From: UBA937 sp031549725
GTDB lineage: Bacteria; Spirochaetota; Spirochaetia; Treponematales; Breznakiellaceae
DNA length: 64,000 nt
Direction: 5' to 3'
Assembly: GCA_031549725.1 (NCBI GenBank)
Contig: JAVBPH010000069.1
Location: 1 to 64,000 of the forward strand
Below the pieces are notes generated by a model, which was not told where the DNA came from, did no database searches, and saw only the letters and a program-made list of their open reading frames with translations. Below, one piece after another: positions 43,917 to 53,470 of this stretch; within the stretch, counting starts at the first letter, position 1; every line of letters begins with the position of its first letter. The position numbers were made by a program, and so were the translations under genes.

Positions 43917-46359
43917 GTTCGTTCTGCTTGAATAACCTTTTTGAAAAATGCTGGTACACATAGGATATCCCTATCAGCACAAACCCCAAAATAAAATATG
44001 AGATGATTCTCTCTTCTTTTCCCAGGAAATAAAGATCAAGAATAAAGAATTTGATTATGGAAATCAGGTTGAGAACCAGGCCGAACCGCCTGAGGTAGGC
44101 GTACCTTTTTATAAAACCGGCGATGATCAAACCCAGGGATGCAAAAACCAGGATACTGCTGATAACCATGCTGTTAAGGGAATAATCATACTGGCAGACC
44201 AGAATCTGTAAAATAATTACCAGGGCAAATATGGAAATAATGATGGTTTGGGCTTCTCTTGATAATTTTCCCCGTTTTATAAACTGATTGGTGTAAAGCC
44301 AGATCAGGACAGCCGCAACCGCATTGGCAAGAATCACAAGCACCATGTACATATCCGGGAGGTACAGGGTGTTTAAAATGAGGTTTATCACAATTCCCAG
44401 GATGATAAATATGGTTTGTAAAACCCGGGTAAATTGATCCTTCAGGACTTTGACAAATTCAAACACAAATGAAATGACAAAACATATATATACGGTAATA
44501 ATAAGAAACAGATCCATTCCGTAGGGCTGAAGGATAAAATAGTCGTTAAGCATGATCAGGTACAGAAAACAGAGGATACTGACAAAATTCTTGAAAATCC
44601 AGAGAAACCGGCCTTCAAAGGTATGGATATACCCCTTGGTTTTACGGTGCTTAAGGATACTGCACGCCAGAACCGCAATACAGCTAAAACTGATGGCGCT
44701 GGCTTTTCCGATATAGTAAATGTCATGTATGCCCGGAAAATCCACCAGGAGGAAAGTGACCATGGAGAACACCAGGATTAGGATACCTCCTATCCTGTAC
44801 CATTTGTTTTCCAGCAGGATACCAATAATAAGAAGCCCCGTGGCTTCCGCCAGCCATCCCAGGCTTATCCACCTGCTGTCGAACTGCAGCGGGACAACCA
44901 GGACGGCAAAAATAAATGCGGTTCCAAGAAACAAAACCAGCAGATGCTTATTCCGGATTGTCCTGTAAACAAAATATCCCAGGCCAATGAAAAAAGCCGC
45001 CATTATTAGAGAAGTCAACCCAAACAGATGGTTGTAATGGTTGGCATTCAGTAATATAAAAATCAACCCCGCGCTGAACAGAGTATTAATGGTAAGAATT
45101 ACCGAAGACCCGGTGGAAATAGTTTTTGCATTCCGCAGAGCACTGACCAGGGGGATAGTCACATATATCATGTAGTTCGCAACTACGAAAATAACCAGGG
45201 TGGAACAGGGAAGATCATGTAAACCCATCATGGTTAATGTAAAAAAGCAAATCAGGTTCAGGGGAAAACTGATGTATTTTAAAATACTCCAATCCTTTTT
45301 TGTATAGAGGAGCAGGACAAAAAGGTTAAGAATAAGCAGGTACCCAAATATGATTTCCAGATCCGTAACCTGCATGGCGGAAAAAATTGGGAGAAATGCC
45401 CCTATATAGGCAAATATGGCAATGGTCTGGGATTTATACCTGAAGGAAAGAAAAAATGCCGCTGTGGATATCAGGATCGTCAGTCCAAATGCAAAGGGCA
45501 TGCTGAACAGATTCAGGTAAAAATAGGATATACCCGTAACAGTAAACAATATGGCTATACCCCCGGCGGTAATTCCCAGGGAAAACACCGACCGGGATTT
45601 CCGGTTCATCAGTTCTCCAAAACCCAGGAAAAGCAGCCCCAGGAAAAAAGCTGCGCCGCTTTTTACGTAGACCGAAGTGATCAGGTTGGTGAAGGTGTAC
45701 TGCAGGCCCAATGCAACACCAATCAGGACAAAAGCTATTCCGGCAATATTGGTAATCCGCCGGCCCAGTTTCATTTCAATGTTTGTGTTGGCCGTCCGTT
45801 TTTTGATCTGTTCTTCGGTAAGTTTATTTTCCACTAATCCGGCGTATTCCTTTTCAAACCGGTCATGGAATTCTGTTCTTAATCCCGCAACCTCCTGTTC
45901 CAGATTCTGTTTGTATTCATAAACAAGTTTTTTTGTCTCCTGTATCCGGGATTGAATTTCTTCACTTATTTTAAGATTCCCGCCGGCTATGGAACTGCTG
46001 AGCTGTGCCAGGGTTTGTTCCGCGGAGAACTCAATTTCCGCCAGCCCTTTGGAATTGTTCACCTCAAAGTCTCTGTAAAGGTTAAAGACCCTTTCTTTCG
46101 AAAAATTAAGCAGCAGCAATTTCTGGCTGTACATTTCAGCTGAAAGGGCTTCTTTTAATGCGGAACATTCTTTTTTCAGAACCGAATTTTTTGCCTTCAG
46201 GCTTTCCAGTTCGGATTCATAGGTTTTTGCTTTTTTTTCCAGGGTTCCGTATTCGTTCAGAATATCCGTTTTTTCGATAGACGAGAGTTCTTCCTCAAAT
46301 TTTTTCAGCCCCGTTTTTTGAGACTCCAGGATGTCCTTCAAGTTTTTGACAAAATCCAT
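43903..46359 (-). CDS. DUF2339 multi-spanning membrane protein with coiled-coil N-terminus
   Basis: An 818-residue protein. Residues 1 to ~195 are charged and predicted coiled coil (KKFEEELSSIEK, ETKKLVYEYKQNLEQEV). The remainder has more than 20 hydrophobic helices in the repeating 'FVLIGVALGLQY...FLGLLFLGFGELMNRK' style of DUF2339. Function is unknown; related proteins are very large membrane proteins with no catalytic motif. It is translated with the DUF3999 protein through a 14-base overlap. The region upstream contains hairpin repeats and the promoter. Confidence 0.88.
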   Translation of the reverse strand: MDFVKNLKDILESQKTGLKKFEEELSSIEKTDILNEYGTLEKKAKTYESELESLKAKNSVLKKECSALKEALSAEMYSQKLLLLNFSKERVFNLYRDFEVNNSKGLAEIEFSAEQTLAQLSSSIAGGNLKISEEIQSRIQETKKLVYEYKQNLEQEVAGLRTEFHDRFEKEYAGLVENKLTEEQIKKRTANTNIEMKLGRRITNIAGIAFVLIGVALGLQYTFTNLITSVYVKSGAAFFLGLLFLGFGELMNRKSRSVFSLGITAGGIAILFTVTGISYFYLNLFSMPFAFGLTILISTAAFFLSFRYKSQTIAIFAYIGAFLPIFSAMQVTDLEIIFGYLLILNLFVLLLYTKKDWSILKYISFPLNLICFFTLTMMGLHDLPCSTLVIFVVANYMIYVTIPLVSALRNAKTISTGSSVILTINTLFSAGLIFILLNANHYNHLFGLTSLIMAAFFIGLGYFVYRTIRNKHLLVLFLGTAFIFAVLVVPLQFDSRWISLGWLAEATGLLIIGILLENKWYRIGGILILVFSMVTFLLVDFPGIHDIYYIGKASAISFSCIAVLACSILKHRKTKGYIHTFEGRFLWIFKNFVSILCFLYLIMLNDYFILQPYGMDLFLIITVYICFVISFVFEFVKVLKDQFTRVLQTIFIILGIVINLILNTLYLPDMYMVLVILANAVAAVLIWLYTNQFIKRGKLSREAQTIIISIFALVIILQILVCQYDYSLNSMVISSILVFASLGLIIAGFIKRYAYLRRFGLVLNLISIIKFFILDLYFLGKEERIISYFILGFVLIGISYVYQHFSKRLFKQNEHDEG

Positions 46360-46392
46360 ATACGCTCTTTAATGTGGGATAATTAATATAGA

Positions 46393-46424
46393 GAACTTCT
46401 AAAAATTTCAATTTTTAGAAGTTC
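46393..46424. repeat. AACTTCTAAAAAT hairpin next to CCTAGG
   Basis: GAACTTCTAAAAAT pairs with ATTTTTAGAAGTTC. The hairpin is followed within eight bases by CCTAGGG and then a degenerate family C-like hairpin. It lies between the DUF2339 start and the family A element in a 353-bp gene-free stretch. Confidence 0.65.
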
Positions 46425-46540
46425 CCGTATCCTAGGGACCTCTGAAAACCCAACTGGTTTTTAGAAATCCTTTATATAATGGCATGGTTATTGACAGTTT
46501 GGCAACAGAAATCAGAGTCAGAAGGATAAAAACATCTCTA

Positions 46541-46671
46541 TTGTTGGTTCTGTAAGGTATGGTTTTTATGTGGGTTTAATACCCATACAATTTTGATTTA
46601 CAAGATTTTTAGAACGCCCCAGAGCTTCGCACCCGGGAGCGTGCAGAAGGTATTAAACCCACTTGCGAATA
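46541..46671 (-). repeat. Family A intergenic element (copy 2, reverse)
   Basis: GTGGGTTTAATACC (46570-46583) pairs with GGTATTAAACCCAC (46649-46662). The flank TTGTTGGTTCTGTAAGG is shared with the other copies. The loop differs from copies 1 and 3, so only the arms and the outer tail are conserved. Confidence 0.7.
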
Positions 46672-46712
46672 AAATGGTTTTTTACAATGATAAAATGATC
46701 AAAATACTGTAT

Positions 46713-47534
46713 CTACATTCCTACAACCGAATCTACGGCCCCGGGATTGGACCGGGTTTGGAACCAGTAATCATCCACAATTTCTACAAGTTCAGGACTG
46801 AAAGCCAGGGAGGCCGTGGTTTTCAAAATACCATTCTGTATGATCCCACTGGATTCTACCTTGCCTGCCACGGAAATCCGGTATTTTTTAAAGTACAGCT
46901 GATATGCCACGGAGGTTCCCGCGGGCCGTCCCGGACCGTTGCCGGCTTCAAGATGTTCCAGTTTTTTCGTGTTGAAATTGTATACCTGAATTCGTTTGCC
47001 TTCCTTGTTAGGTTCTGTGATGGTAGCATACATATTGTAACCAATCATTTTTGCTGTGGCCGGGGTCATTTTAATACTTGTTTTCCCCAGATCTTCGAAC
47101 AGAACCTTCAGGCGGTCCTGGGTTTCCAGGTACTGTCCAAGAATCATGACCAGATCACTGGGGGTAGTTTTGAAATCAACCACAAAAAGTCCCACATTTT
47201 CCCGGCCTTTCATCTGCCCGATCTGGGTCAGGTTGCACCTGAGGAAAAGTTTGATAGGTTCCTTGTTTCCCTGCTTAAAACCAATGGAAAGCCCCACAAT
47301 TCCGTTTACATACTTCTGGAAAAAAGCCAATTCCTGTTTTGAAAGGGATGCCAGAAAAATTGCCCTTTTAAAGCTTATCTGGAAGGGGGCACAGAGGATT
47401 ATGTATTCATCCAATTTAAGAAAACAATGGCTGCTCTCCAAACCAAGCTTGGTAATTGCATACTGGCTGCAGGCAATGCTCTGGTCTCCGAACCTGGCTA
47501 AATACTGGGCTGGCCCGCTAGGGATAACTGTCAT
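46713..47534 (-). CDS. Unrecognised 273-residue soluble protein
   Basis: No signal peptide or transmembrane helix. It looks like two domains: residues ~1-135 (SQYAITKLGLESSHCFLKLDEYIILCAPFQ, then KRAIFLASLSKQELAFFQKY) and ~140-273 with several beta strands (YNMYATITEP, VAYQLYFKKYRISVAGKVESSG). The strand pattern and size could fit a PilZ-like c-di-GMP-binding fold, but I do not see the usual RxxxR and D/NxSxxG motifs. Transcribed alone from an AT-rich 254-bp region. The ATG has GGAGAG upstream. Confidence 0.65.
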   Translation of the reverse strand: MTVIPSGPAQYLARFGDQSIACSQYAITKLGLESSHCFLKLDEYIILCAPFQISFKRAIFLASLSKQELAFFQKYVNGIVGLSIGFKQGNKEPIKLFLRCNLTQIGQMKGRENVGLFVVDFKTTPSDLVMILGQYLETQDRLKVLFEDLGKTSIKMTPATAKMIGYNMYATITEPNKEGKRIQVYNFNTKKLEHLEAGNGPGRPAGTSVAYQLYFKKYRISVAGKVESSGIIQNGILKTTASLAFSPELVEIVDDYWFQTRSNPGAVDSVVGM

Positions 47535-47788
47535 AAACTCTCCGTTTTTTTAAGTAGAAAGCTTTTTACATAATGTTATTTAGGATACTCAAAATAAACA
47601 ACATTACAATTGTCATATAATAAACATTTTACCAAAAAAAGCAAATAATTCAATATGGTTCTAAATCATTACTTCCTTCAAAATTGAAGATAAAAGATAA
47701 TTAATTATCAATATTGTTGAACCAGATTGATAAGCCTCCATATCTTAAAATTAGTTTTCTTACCTCTTTAATATGTATAATATACTAA

Positions 47789-48913
47789 TTAAATATCGGC
47801 AAATGTTATTCCTTCGCCAGCAGGAATATCGTTTAATGCGGTTTTTCCCGGGATTTTTTCTTCCCATTCGGGATGAAGTCCTGGTTTCAGCTTTTTTTCC
47901 GTCCTCAAGACACCTATCATATCATGCCGGATAATCTCCCCCTTTTTTATATCCCGCAGGGCGTGGATGGACCGGTTGGTCCGTTCGTAATTCGACAGCT
48001 CCGAAGGGGCCAGTTTTTTAACCCCATTCCCTAAGACCGCGGTTACCAGCTCATCCCCCCGGGCATCAATCATTTCTTTTAACGCCATTTCCGGTCCTTC
48101 CCGGGAAACCCCGCGGACAGCTTTTACCATTTTTGAAAAATCACCCGGATCCAGGGCAATGGGATCGTCCAGGCCAGGATCCTTCCGGGACAAACAAAAA
48201 TGTTTTTCGACCACCGATGCCCCCATAATTGTACCCAGCACAGGAACCAGCTCCGGATCCAGACTATGGTCACTGACCCCTACAGGAACTCCAAAAACCG
48301 CCTGTAAACTCTGCAGTATCCGGAGATTGTATTCCCTTTCCGGAGCAGGGTATGAGGTGATACAGTGAAGGAGACAAACATTCCGCCTGTCAAAAAAACC
48401 AAGAGCCCGTTCAATATCTCCCAGGGTAGATACGCCGGATGAAAGAATAGCCGGGAGATTGTATGAAGCGGTTTCCTCCAGAAGCCGGGTGTAGTTCAGT
48501 TCCGGGGATGCAATTTTAACAAGCCGGGGCTTGAGGGCATTCAATTCCCTGGAACTCCGGATACCAAAGGGGGTACAAAGAAAGATCAGCCCCCGTTGTT
48601 CCGTGTATTCCTTCATTTCCCGGAAAAAATCCGGGGGCAGTTCCAGTTCCTTGAATCTGTCATAGAGCCGGATGTTTCCCCCGGGGAGGGTCACTTCCCC
48701 GGTGTTGGGATGGAGAATTTCATCGGCATACACCATCTGGAATTTGATGCACCCCGCGCCGGCCTCCGCAGCGGCATCGATTAATTCCCTGGCCTTTTTA
48801 CGGTCCGCCCCATGGGATGTTCCCAACTCGGCAATGATCAGCACATTCCCGGGGCTGAATACGGAATTTCCCAGGTGAAAAGGTAACACATCTTTCCATT
48901 CAAATTGGTTCAT
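47789..48913 (-). CDS. NeuB-family synthase (sialic/legionaminic/pseudaminic-acid type)
   Basis: A 374-residue TIM-barrel enzyme condensing phosphoenolpyruvate with a hexosamine derivative. Landmarks: LIIAELGTSHGADRKKA, GAGCIKFQMVYADEI, FLCTPFG, VKIASPELNY, LHCITSYPAPEREYNL, VGVSDHS, SVVEKHFCLSRKDPGLD. After residue ~290 comes an SAF/antifreeze-like domain (TNRSIHALRDIKKGEII) that closes the active site. Product identity cannot be read. It is isolated from other nonulosonic-acid genes (no CMP-transferase or epimerase in the window) and lies 83 bases after the SorE-like gene on the same strand. Confidence 0.88.
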   Translation of the reverse strand: MNQFEWKDVLPFHLGNSVFSPGNVLIIAELGTSHGADRKKARELIDAAAEAGAGCIKFQMVYADEILHPNTGEVTLPGGNIRLYDRFKELELPPDFFREMKEYTEQRGLIFLCTPFGIRSSRELNALKPRLVKIASPELNYTRLLEETASYNLPAILSSGVSTLGDIERALGFFDRRNVCLLHCITSYPAPEREYNLRILQSLQAVFGVPVGVSDHSLDPELVPVLGTIMGASVVEKHFCLSRKDPGLDDPIALDPGDFSKMVKAVRGVSREGPEMALKEMIDARGDELVTAVLGNGVKKLAPSELSNYERTNRSIHALRDIKKGEIIRHDMIGVLRTEKKLKPGLHPEWEEKIPGKTALNDIPAGEGITFADI

Positions 48914-48996
48914 AGATCAATCATTCTTATTTAATAGAAGAATGTCAAGAAATATTCCCTGATTCCGCATGGGAAATCCGGATTTGTGACACCCAT

Positions 48997-50274
48997 CTAA
49001 ATTTCCGGTGCATTAGCCAGAAGGTACGATTCAGCTTCCTGGTTCCAGAGTCCCCTGTGGCGGCTGCAGATTTCTGCCAGTTCAGCAAAGAAGGGGTTTG
49101 TTTTTCCCTTTTCCGCAAAGTCCGCAATGGCGGTAAGTTCAAAATTCTTATGGGTATAGATTAGTTTTTTGCCCCCGGGGATTTTATCCAGGTCTATGGT
49201 GGTCCGGGGTACCGCATTGAGTCCGCCAATATGGGTGATCATAAACACCGGGTTCAATTCACCCTTGGCCATCATATCCAGGGACTCCTTCATGTCGTCG
49301 GTATTTCCCCCGGAGGTACCGACAATATGGTGGGATTCATAGTGAACATTATAAAAGTTGAACACCGCAGAAAACGCCGGATCCGTGGGACCCGCAAAGA
49401 AATTCAGGCAGCCATCGTGACCTAATAGATTGTCCCCCATTTCCAGAACCGGTTTTACCGGGGCAAACACAAACACATCATCATACAATTTCCCGCCGTT
49501 TAATTCTTTCAGATGATCCACCGGGTTGGCCAGTTCCCTGGTATTGATGTAGATGAGTTCCACCCCATGCTGTTTTGCTTCCCCTGGAGTCAAAAGCTGG
49601 CTTGCCCGGTTAAGCCGGTCATCATCGATATCGGTCACCACCAGCCGGGATGGTTTCCTGGGGTTGTGGATAGCATAGTCGATGGCCCCAAGACCCATAG
49701 GACCCGCAGCGGCAAGAAGAATCGTGGAACCTCCCTCGACAATTCCCATGCGATGGTTGTACGATCCGCCGCTGGTATGGTACTGGGCATGGAAGGCTCC
49801 CACGATGCATGAAACCGGTTCCGCCAGGGAACCCAGATAAAAATTATCCCCCGGATATTCCAGGAGGCAGTTCATTTCCATAACTTCCTTTGGTAAGATG
49901 ATGTAGGTAGCATCACCGCCGGTGTATTCATAGGAATAACCCGGCGCCCAGAGGGTTGCTTTTCCGTCTGCTCCCGGGTAGTTAAGGGCCGGCTGGATGG
50001 CCATCTTGGTGCCCGGCTTGAATTTATCCGCCCACCGGGCTCCGGCTTTTTCAATGACCCCGCAGAATTCATGGCCAATGATTACCGGATGTGCGGCCAG
50101 ATCCTGCCGGACCCGTTTATGGTTATTCCCCTGCATGGCAAGTTTATGGCTGGACATGCAGATTGAATCCGACACCACCCGGGCAAGAATTTCATCATCC
50201 CTGATTTCAGGAAGATCAAATTCTTCAAGTCTCAGGTCATTAACGCCATAAATGCGGACTGCTTTTGTTTTCAT
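48997..50274 (-). CDS. Zinc-type alcohol dehydrogenase, SorE-like (sorbose-1-phosphate reductase family)
   Basis: A 425-residue MDR-superfamily protein. The catalytic-domain motif GHEFCGVIEKAG and the cofactor-binding ILLAAAGPMGLGAIDYA are present; the zinc ligand is probably Cys40 in SICMSSHK with the GHE pair. The length exceeds simple alcohol dehydrogenases, and an extra segment (WAPGYSYEYTGGDATYII) resembles sorbose-1-phosphate reductases. GGAG precedes the ATG. It is the last gene of the rhamnose-region run, so it may reduce a keto-sugar or a keto-sugar phosphate; the substrate is unknown. Confidence 0.75.
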   Translation of the reverse strand: MKTKAVRIYGVNDLRLEEFDLPEIRDDEILARVVSDSICMSSHKLAMQGNNHKRVRQDLAAHPVIIGHEFCGVIEKAGARWADKFKPGTKMAIQPALNYPGADGKATLWAPGYSYEYTGGDATYIILPKEVMEMNCLLEYPGDNFYLGSLAEPVSCIVGAFHAQYHTSGGSYNHRMGIVEGGSTILLAAAGPMGLGAIDYAIHNPRKPSRLVVTDIDDDRLNRASQLLTPGEAKQHGVELIYINTRELANPVDHLKELNGGKLYDDVFVFAPVKPVLEMGDNLLGHDGCLNFFAGPTDPAFSAVFNFYNVHYESHHIVGTSGGNTDDMKESLDMMAKGELNPVFMITHIGGLNAVPRTTIDLDKIPGGKKLIYTHKNFELTAIADFAEKGKTNPFFAELAEICSRHRGLWNQEAESYLLANAPEI

Positions 50275-50361
50275 GGTATCTCCGTAATAATGGAATAGGG
50301 TTGTTCAGAAACTCGCGCTGTATATGACAGCAGTTTCCGGACACGTCCAATTTCAAAAACA

Positions 50362-51876
50362 TCATTTTTTAGATGGATCCTTCGTATATGCCAGCCAGTC
50401 TTCCCGGTAGGAAAAAATTTCGGGTATACCGGGTTTTGCAATTTCCTGGTAATCAATTTCAAAATCCCCATCCAGATCATGAAGCTCCTGATTGGTCAGG
50501 GCCATCCTGGCTGTCATAGCCGCCCCCAGGGCTGATGCCTCGGCTATACTGGTAAGGAAAACCCGATTCGATGGAAGCCCCGCGGAAACCAGAGTATTGT
50601 AGGTCCGGTTTTTCCTGAAGCCTCCCTCCGTAAAAACCTGTTCCCCCGGATTAAGACCGGTCCGGTCCAGGGCTGTCATGGTCTGCATGGCCAGGGAAAT
50701 ATTCAGCAGGGCCAAACCTTCTTCATATTTCCGGAAAACCCATGGAATCACCCTGCCTGCCTGGATGTCTTCAAAGAGGTATTCCCTGCCGTCTTCCATG
50801 ATCCGTGCCCTTGATCCGGGGAACTGCCCTGAACCGGGGATCAGTTCCGGCATAAGGAATGCCTTTTTCTGCTTCAGGATGTTCCGGAAGTATTTTTCAT
50901 CCTCCGGGGGAAGCACGTCCACGCCATGGATATCCATAAGAACCTTCAGCCAGCTTTCGAATTCCTGGCCTCCCAGAAATATAGCAGTCTTTACGGGTTT
51001 CCTGAAAGCTGAAATATTGAAGAATACAATTTTTCCAAGTTCCTCCGGTTTAAATCCGTAATCGGCTACAGGTTTCATGCTGACGCACCAGGTTCCGGTG
51101 GAGTTAAGTACAAAACCGGATTGCCCCTGCCTGGCCAGGTGGGGGAGCAGGGACGCATTGGAGTCATGGATACCCATGGTGACAATCACATCTTTGGAAA
51201 GGCCGGTCTTCTTTGCCAGATCTTCCGTAATAGTCCCCAGCACATCCCAGGAATTGTTGAGTTTGTCCGGCATAAGAGGCACAATCCCCAGACCTTCTGC
51301 TACACTGGATGGCCGGTTTTCGAGCTGGTCCCAAAGGTACGTATGGCATCCCGGACAGGTTCCTTCCATACCGGTTTTTCCGGTGAAACGGAATCCCCAG
51401 TACTGGGGATAATGCAGGACCTGGACTGTCCGTTCAAAAAAATAAGGAAAACGTTCCTGGGCAAAAAATATTCCCTTGGCGACGTTGATCATTGCCTTGA
51501 GCGGGGGAGTCCCGGTCTGTTTCTGGAGTTTTACGGGATCGCCGAATCTTTGATAAAAACGTTCATGAAATGTTTCCCCTGGTTCATAGGTATAATATAC
51601 AGAAGGTACCGAGGGCTTTCCGTCTTTTCCTAAACAGACAAAGGTTGCCCCATGGGTGCTGACGGAAATAGCTTTAACGGGATAAATCCCGGCTGCTTCG
51701 GTCAGCTGATCCGTAATCCATGTTTCCATTCCTTCCAGATCATGGGTTTCCAGACCATCAACCATTACTGGGGAAAAATTACGATACCTGACAAAGACCT
51801 GGGAAAGCTGGTCATCGTAGACCGCCACTTTTTTATTGGTCATACCTATATCAAGTACAGCAATTGCAAATTTCAC
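50362..51876 (-). CDS. rhaB: Rhamnulokinase-type FGGY carbohydrate kinase
   Basis: A 504-residue ATP-dependent kinase that would phosphorylate L-rhamnulose at C1. The N-terminal phosphate motif is VLDIGMTNKKVAVYD. The catalytic Asp is in VTMGIHDSNASLLPHL. The adenosine motif GSTGTW-like (LNSTGTWCVSMKP) and a later GGFRKNRTYN follow. The start is GTG with AAAGGAG upstream; the family usually has ~480-500 residues. It lies between the isomerase and the SorE-like gene. FGGY members also include L-fuculokinases, but the neighbouring true RhaA makes rhamnulose the best substrate. Confidence 0.83.
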   Translation of the reverse strand: MKFAIAVLDIGMTNKKVAVYDDQLSQVFVRYRNFSPVMVDGLETHDLEGMETWITDQLTEAAGIYPVKAISVSTHGATFVCLGKDGKPSVPSVYYTYEPGETFHERFYQRFGDPVKLQKQTGTPPLKAMINVAKGIFFAQERFPYFFERTVQVLHYPQYWGFRFTGKTGMEGTCPGCHTYLWDQLENRPSSVAEGLGIVPLMPDKLNNSWDVLGTITEDLAKKTGLSKDVIVTMGIHDSNASLLPHLARQGQSGFVLNSTGTWCVSMKPVADYGFKPEELGKIVFFNISAFRKPVKTAIFLGGQEFESWLKVLMDIHGVDVLPPEDEKYFRNILKQKKAFLMPELIPGSGQFPGSRARIMEDGREYLFEDIQAGRVIPWVFRKYEEGLALLNISLAMQTMTALDRTGLNPGEQVFTEGGFRKNRTYNTLVSAGLPSNRVFLTSIAEASALGAAMTARMALTNQELHDLDGDFEIDYQEIAKPGIPEIFSYREDWLAYTKDPSKK

Positions 51877-51956
51877 AAACCGCTCCTTTAAAAAACGGAA
51901 GTAAATATCAGGACTATTTGAAATATACCCACACAGGTTTTACAGGGGCTGTCCCT

Positions 51957-53231
51957 TTACCGTTTTAAAAGTACCGATGATTCATATTCCGATACCGGGT
52001 CCATCCAGTCAGTACCAGCAGGGACACCCGCCTGAAGGCAAAGCTTGTCCCAGACTCCTGGGAAGGGCATGACTTTCATGGCTTCCATTATGGCAAGCCG
52101 TTCATGGTACCTGCCGGCATTTTCAGCTTCAATCAAAAGTTTTTCCGGTTCCAGGAGAGCACTCAGCAGGGCCAGGCGCAGATTCCTGCAGCCGATGGTC
52201 CAGGCGGCAATCCGGTTGATGGATGCATCAAAGAAATCCATGGCCAGATCGATCCGGTCCAGGGCATCCTGCCGGATTATTTCCAGGCATACATTCCGGA
52301 GATCATCCGAATAAGTAGGTACATGGTCCGAATCCCACCGGACTCCCCGGCTGAAATGCATGAGCAGGCCCGGAACAAAAAACATGACCGCAGAAATTTT
52401 ATCGGCAATACTTTCGGTTGGATGAAAATGCCCCATGTCAAGACAGAGCCGGATCTGTTTTGATGCGGCATAACCCAGGTAAAAATCATGGGATCCGGGC
52501 ACATAGGATTCACTGCCAATACCAAATAATTTTGATTCCACCGCATCGGTAATGGTTTTGGGATCCATGGACACGTCCAGAATTTCATCCAGCGCATCCC
52601 TTAACCTGAGCCTGGGGGAAATGCGGTCCGCAGGGGTATCCTTGGAGCCATCGGAAACCCAAATATTATTTACCGCGGGGGATCCCTGGTTGAGTCCCAT
52701 GGCCGATGCGATTTTCCGGGAAGCCTTCCCATGACGGATCCAGAAATTTCTTGTCTTGGGATCCGGACTTGCCAGGGTATATCCTGATTCAGCCATGGGA
52801 TGGGAAAAAAAGGAGGGATTAAAATCCAGGGGAATTTGTTTTTCCTTTGACCAGGCCATCCATTTTTTGAAATGTTCCGGTTCCAGTTCATCCCTGCTTA
52901 CCCTGGATCCCTGGGGTTCTGCATAGAACGTATGAAGATTGAACCGCTTTTTTCCGGGGATCAGGGAAAAAGCAAATTCCGCATCCCTCCGCAGTTCATC
53001 CCCGTTGCGGGCTCTGCCGGGATAATTCCCTGTGGTCAGAATGCCTCCGCCGGAAAGTTGTTCAGCCCCTTCAAAACCGATTACATCATCCCCCTGCCAG
53101 CACTGGATGGAAATGGGAATTTCCAGGGCTGCGCGGATTGCCGCATCAGTATCGACTCCAAAATTTTTATAGGCTTGTTTTGCCAGATCATATGACTTTT
53201 CAATGGCGTCTTTGTTTTCATAGGGTTTCAT
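51957..53231 (-). CDS. rhaA: L-rhamnose isomerase
   Basis: A 424-residue metal-dependent isomerase converting L-rhamnose to L-rhamnulose. It matches E. coli RhaA along its length: WQGDDVIGFEG, TGNYPGRARNGDEL, NLHTFYAE, FNPSFFSHPMAESGYTLA, DAVESKLFGIGSESY, LDMGHFHPTE, RWDSDHVP, MDFFDASINRIAAW. The metal and substrate residues inside these segments are intact. AAGGAG lies seven bases before the chosen ATG; an upstream start would overlap that site. A family C repeat separates it from the aldolase gene upstream in the transcript. Confidence 0.96.
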   Translation of the reverse strand: MKPYENKDAIEKSYDLAKQAYKNFGVDTDAAIRAALEIPISIQCWQGDDVIGFEGAEQLSGGGILTTGNYPGRARNGDELRRDAEFAFSLIPGKKRFNLHTFYAEPQGSRVSRDELEPEHFKKWMAWSKEKQIPLDFNPSFFSHPMAESGYTLASPDPKTRNFWIRHGKASRKIASAMGLNQGSPAVNNIWVSDGSKDTPADRISPRLRLRDALDEILDVSMDPKTITDAVESKLFGIGSESYVPGSHDFYLGYAASKQIRLCLDMGHFHPTESIADKISAVMFFVPGLLMHFSRGVRWDSDHVPTYSDDLRNVCLEIIRQDALDRIDLAMDFFDASINRIAAWTIGCRNLRLALLSALLEPEKLLIEAENAGRYHERLAIMEAMKVMPFPGVWDKLCLQAGVPAGTDWMDPVSEYESSVLLKR

Positions 53232-53324
53232 TATTGACTCCTTGTAAGTATTTGGGCTTTCCTGGAAAAAATCCATGAAAGACCCTGGGACAATTCTGGA
53301 AACTTTTAAAAGATTTCCTTGTAT

Positions 53325-53468
53325 CTAGAGCCTTTTTCAAAACCCGGTTGGTTTTGAAAAAGGCTTTTGCAGAAAGAATGCTATTTCCTTATCCATTCAT
53401 AAAATATCATTCTTTCTGCACTCACATCTTAGGTTGCTTTTTCAAAATCTAATATTTTGAAAGAGCCT
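53325..53468 (+). repeat. Family C three-stem element (copy 3)
   Basis: Starts in CTAG. Hairpin GCCTTTTTCAAAAC/GTTTTGAAAAAGGC has the loop CCGGTTGG; next GCAGAAAGAATG with its complement; then ACATCTTAGG; then GCTTTTTCAAAAT with an imperfect complement. The element separates rhaD from rhaA within the minus-strand run and ends three bases from the rhaD stop. Confidence 0.75.
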
Positions 53469-53470
53469 CT

